From Candidatus Zixiibacteriota bacterium (GTDB taxonomy: Bacteria; Zixibacteria; MSB-5A5; GN15; JACZUZ01): a stretch of DNA of 64,000 bases. This document shows, in pieces, positions 62,794 to 64,000 of the stretch. Below the pieces are notes generated by a model. It saw only the letters and a list, made by a program, of their open reading frames with translations, did not search any database and was not told the DNA's origin. Every line of letters starts with the position of its first letter. The first letter of the stretch is position 1. The stretch lies in the NCBI GenBank assembly GCA_024280835.1, contig JAJRPJ010000006.1, forward strand, positions 441,749 through 505,748, in the 5' to 3' direction. Made by a program: the position numbers and the translations under genes.

Positions 62794-64000
62794 ATGCAGA
62801 CCGCATTACACATCTACCATATAGTGACTGCCGCCAAGCGTGAGTTGATTGGGGCCGAGTTTGTGGGTTCTGAGTTCTACCGCAAAGAGCGTTTGGCCTG
62901 TATGTATTTCAAGCGTCAGGGCAAAGGAAACAAGCGTCTAGCTTTGGCTCTGCGTTTTCATCCGACGGCCAATGGATTAGTTTTTGTTCCCGCTGGTAAA
63001 ATTGAAGTGACTACTAATGAGAAATCGTTTCCGTTTTTTCAAGAGGGCTACGGGGCGACAGTGATGTCGGTTGAGCAATTGGGTTTTGACAGGATTGTTA
63101 AGATTATATTTTCTAATACGGCTGATTCCACGGGATCGTCAACTAATTCTGGTTCTATCATAATTGAAGCAATGGGTCCCTCGGGGAATCTTTGGTGGCT
63201 CAATGACGCAGGAGAGAAGACTCATGTACTGCGCAATCGAGAGTTTTTGCCGACTGATGTCTATGCGCCTCCCATGCCAGCCAGCGGAAAATTAAAAATC
63301 ACTCCAGAGGAATTAACTGCAGAGACGCTACTGGCGTTTTGCGCTGAGAAACCTGAGCGCAGTTTGGTTGAAATTATTTCCAAAGAGGTCGCTGGATTTG
63401 AAGCTCTTCTGGCTAGAGAGGCTCTATCGAGAGCAAAGCTTTCTGTTGATTTATTCGCAGATGACTTTGACGCTGATTCAGCGCAACAATTGTCTGAGAT
63501 GATCAAAGAGTTTCCAGCGTTAGCGAGCGATAGTCAGGCGGGTTATGTGTATAGCTCAGCTTCAATGCACGCAGCTTTTCCTTTCAAACTCAATAGCGTT
63601 GATGAGCAGCCAGAAAAGTTTCAGAGTTATTCATTAGCCGAGTTGGCTCTGATGCGCACGCGCAAAGAGCAGGGCGCCGAAGATGACTTGAGTAGGCGCT
63701 ATGCAAAGGCGTTGACAGGAGCTCTGAAGCGTTTGCGGCGGACTATCGGCAAAATGAAAGATGATTTAAGCGAGTATGAAAACTTTGAGCGTCACAAAGA
63801 GCTGGCTGATATTCTCAAGGCGAATTTACATTCGTTGAAACGTGGTTTGGAGAGTGTGACGCTTGATGATTTGTATCAGGATGGCGAAGTGACAGTGGCA
63901 TTGGATTCAAAGCTTTCACCCGTTGATAATGCTGATAGGTATTATAAGAAATATCAAAAAGGCAGGCAGGGATTGTCTCTGCTTCAGCGTCGACTGGAAA
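62794..64000 (+). CDS. NFACT/RqcH-like (fibronectin-binding A domain) protein, 3' end cut by window
   Basis: An open frame from ATG 62794 to the window edge (about 402 residues, no stop), too incomplete to list a C-terminus. The N-terminus SEFYRKERLACMYFKRQG and the NFACT-N lobe are followed by a coiled-coil section with YENFERHKELADILKANLHS and VALDSKLSPVDNADRYYKKYQKGRQG, the usual NFACT-M signature. Family members (RqcH/Rqc2) bind obstructed 50S-tRNA complexes and add Ala tails for quality control. It sits after the rplS terminator and so has its own promoter. The ATG lacks a clear Shine-Dalgarno. Confidence 0.88.
   Translation, partial: MQTALHIYHIVTAAKRELIGAEFVGSEFYRKERLACMYFKRQGKGNKRLALALRFHPTANGLVFVPAGKIEVTTNEKSFPFFQEGYGATVMSVEQLGFDRIVKIIFSNTADSTGSSTNSGSIIIEAMGPSGNLWWLNDAGEKTHVLRNREFLPTDVYAPPMPASGKLKITPEELTAETLLAFCAEKPERSLVEIISKEVAGFEALLAREALSRAKLSVDLFADDFDADSAQQLSEMIKEFPALASDSQAGYVYSSASMHAAFPFKLNSVDEQPEKFQSYSLAELALMRTRKEQGAEDDLSRRYAKALTGALKRLRRTIGKMKDDLSEYENFERHKELADILKANLHSLKRGLESVTLDDLYQDGEVTVALDSKLSPVDNADRYYKKYQKGRQGLSLLQRRLE

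Overview
The window looks like a piece of a chromosome from an uncultured Gram-negative bacterium, probably from the FCB / Zixibacteria neighbourhood. Three secreted proteins end in a two-copy, dockerin-like Ca-binding module (GDADxDGSFNxxDVTFGIARIF type, framed by Cys pairs), a style I associate with those lineages. kdsB, lipoproteins and a CsgG/FlgO-like protein point to an outer membrane. The placement is inference. TGA serves as an ordinary stop, starts are ATG, GTG and TTG, and I see no tRNA, rRNA, CRISPR array or prophage.

Layout. 1-10.5 kb: thpR, a Ser/Thr kinase fused to a hydrolase-like domain, a lysyl-oxidase/dockerin protein, a DEAD-box helicase, a MoaE-MoeB-rhodanese fusion with moaD, a second dockerin protein and a small P-loop NTPase. 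10.6-19.1 kb: an SDR, then a minus-strand tyrosine/homogentisate catabolic operon (hpd, hmgA, aminotransferase, fumarylacetoacetase-type hydrolase, flavin reductase-like protein, acetoacetyl-CoA synthetase) that would take tyrosine to fumarate and acetoacetyl-CoA. 19.5-24.1 kb: a lipoprotein, a zinc-ribbon protein, a DUF5677-like protein, rarA and a conserved secreted protein. 24.2-26.0 kb: an accessory patch with a REP-associated tyrosine transposase between inverted repeats, a small lipoprotein-like ORF and a frameshifted RHS remnant running into the 3' end of rfbD. 26-29.1 kb: dTDP-rhamnose genes. 29.4-35 kb: ruvX, mltG and an atypical signalling trio (degenerate sensor-like protein, NtrC-like regulator without GAFTGA, GAF-like protein).

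35-41.2 kb: gatC, kdsB and pyrG, then a preQ1/queuosine operon (queD, a membrane protein, queE, queC, queF). 41.2-44.3 kb: an AI-2E-type permease, hflX and a lone receiver protein. 44.4-51 kb: a minus-strand acyl-CoA operon (two crotonases, aldehyde dehydrogenase, lipoprotein, thiolase, and two CoA-transferase subunits with a hydratase gene between them). 51.2-58 kb: a DinB-like protein, a zinc-ribbon CPBP protease, a PLP decarboxylase, an FG-GAP/dockerin protein and a CsgG/FlgO-like gene interrupted by an in-frame TGA. 58.6-64 kb: the ffh-rpsP-khpA-rimM-trmD-rplS translation/secretion block, then an NFACT/RqcH-like gene cut by the window edge.

The most unusual items are the degenerate NtrC-type signalling trio, the lysyl oxidase-dockerin protein, the MoaE-MoeB-rhodanese fusion, the RAYT/REP element with several families of palindromic repeats, the in-frame TGA in a conserved domain, a predicted leaderless gatC promoter, and strong apparent over-representation of the palindrome AGCGCT.
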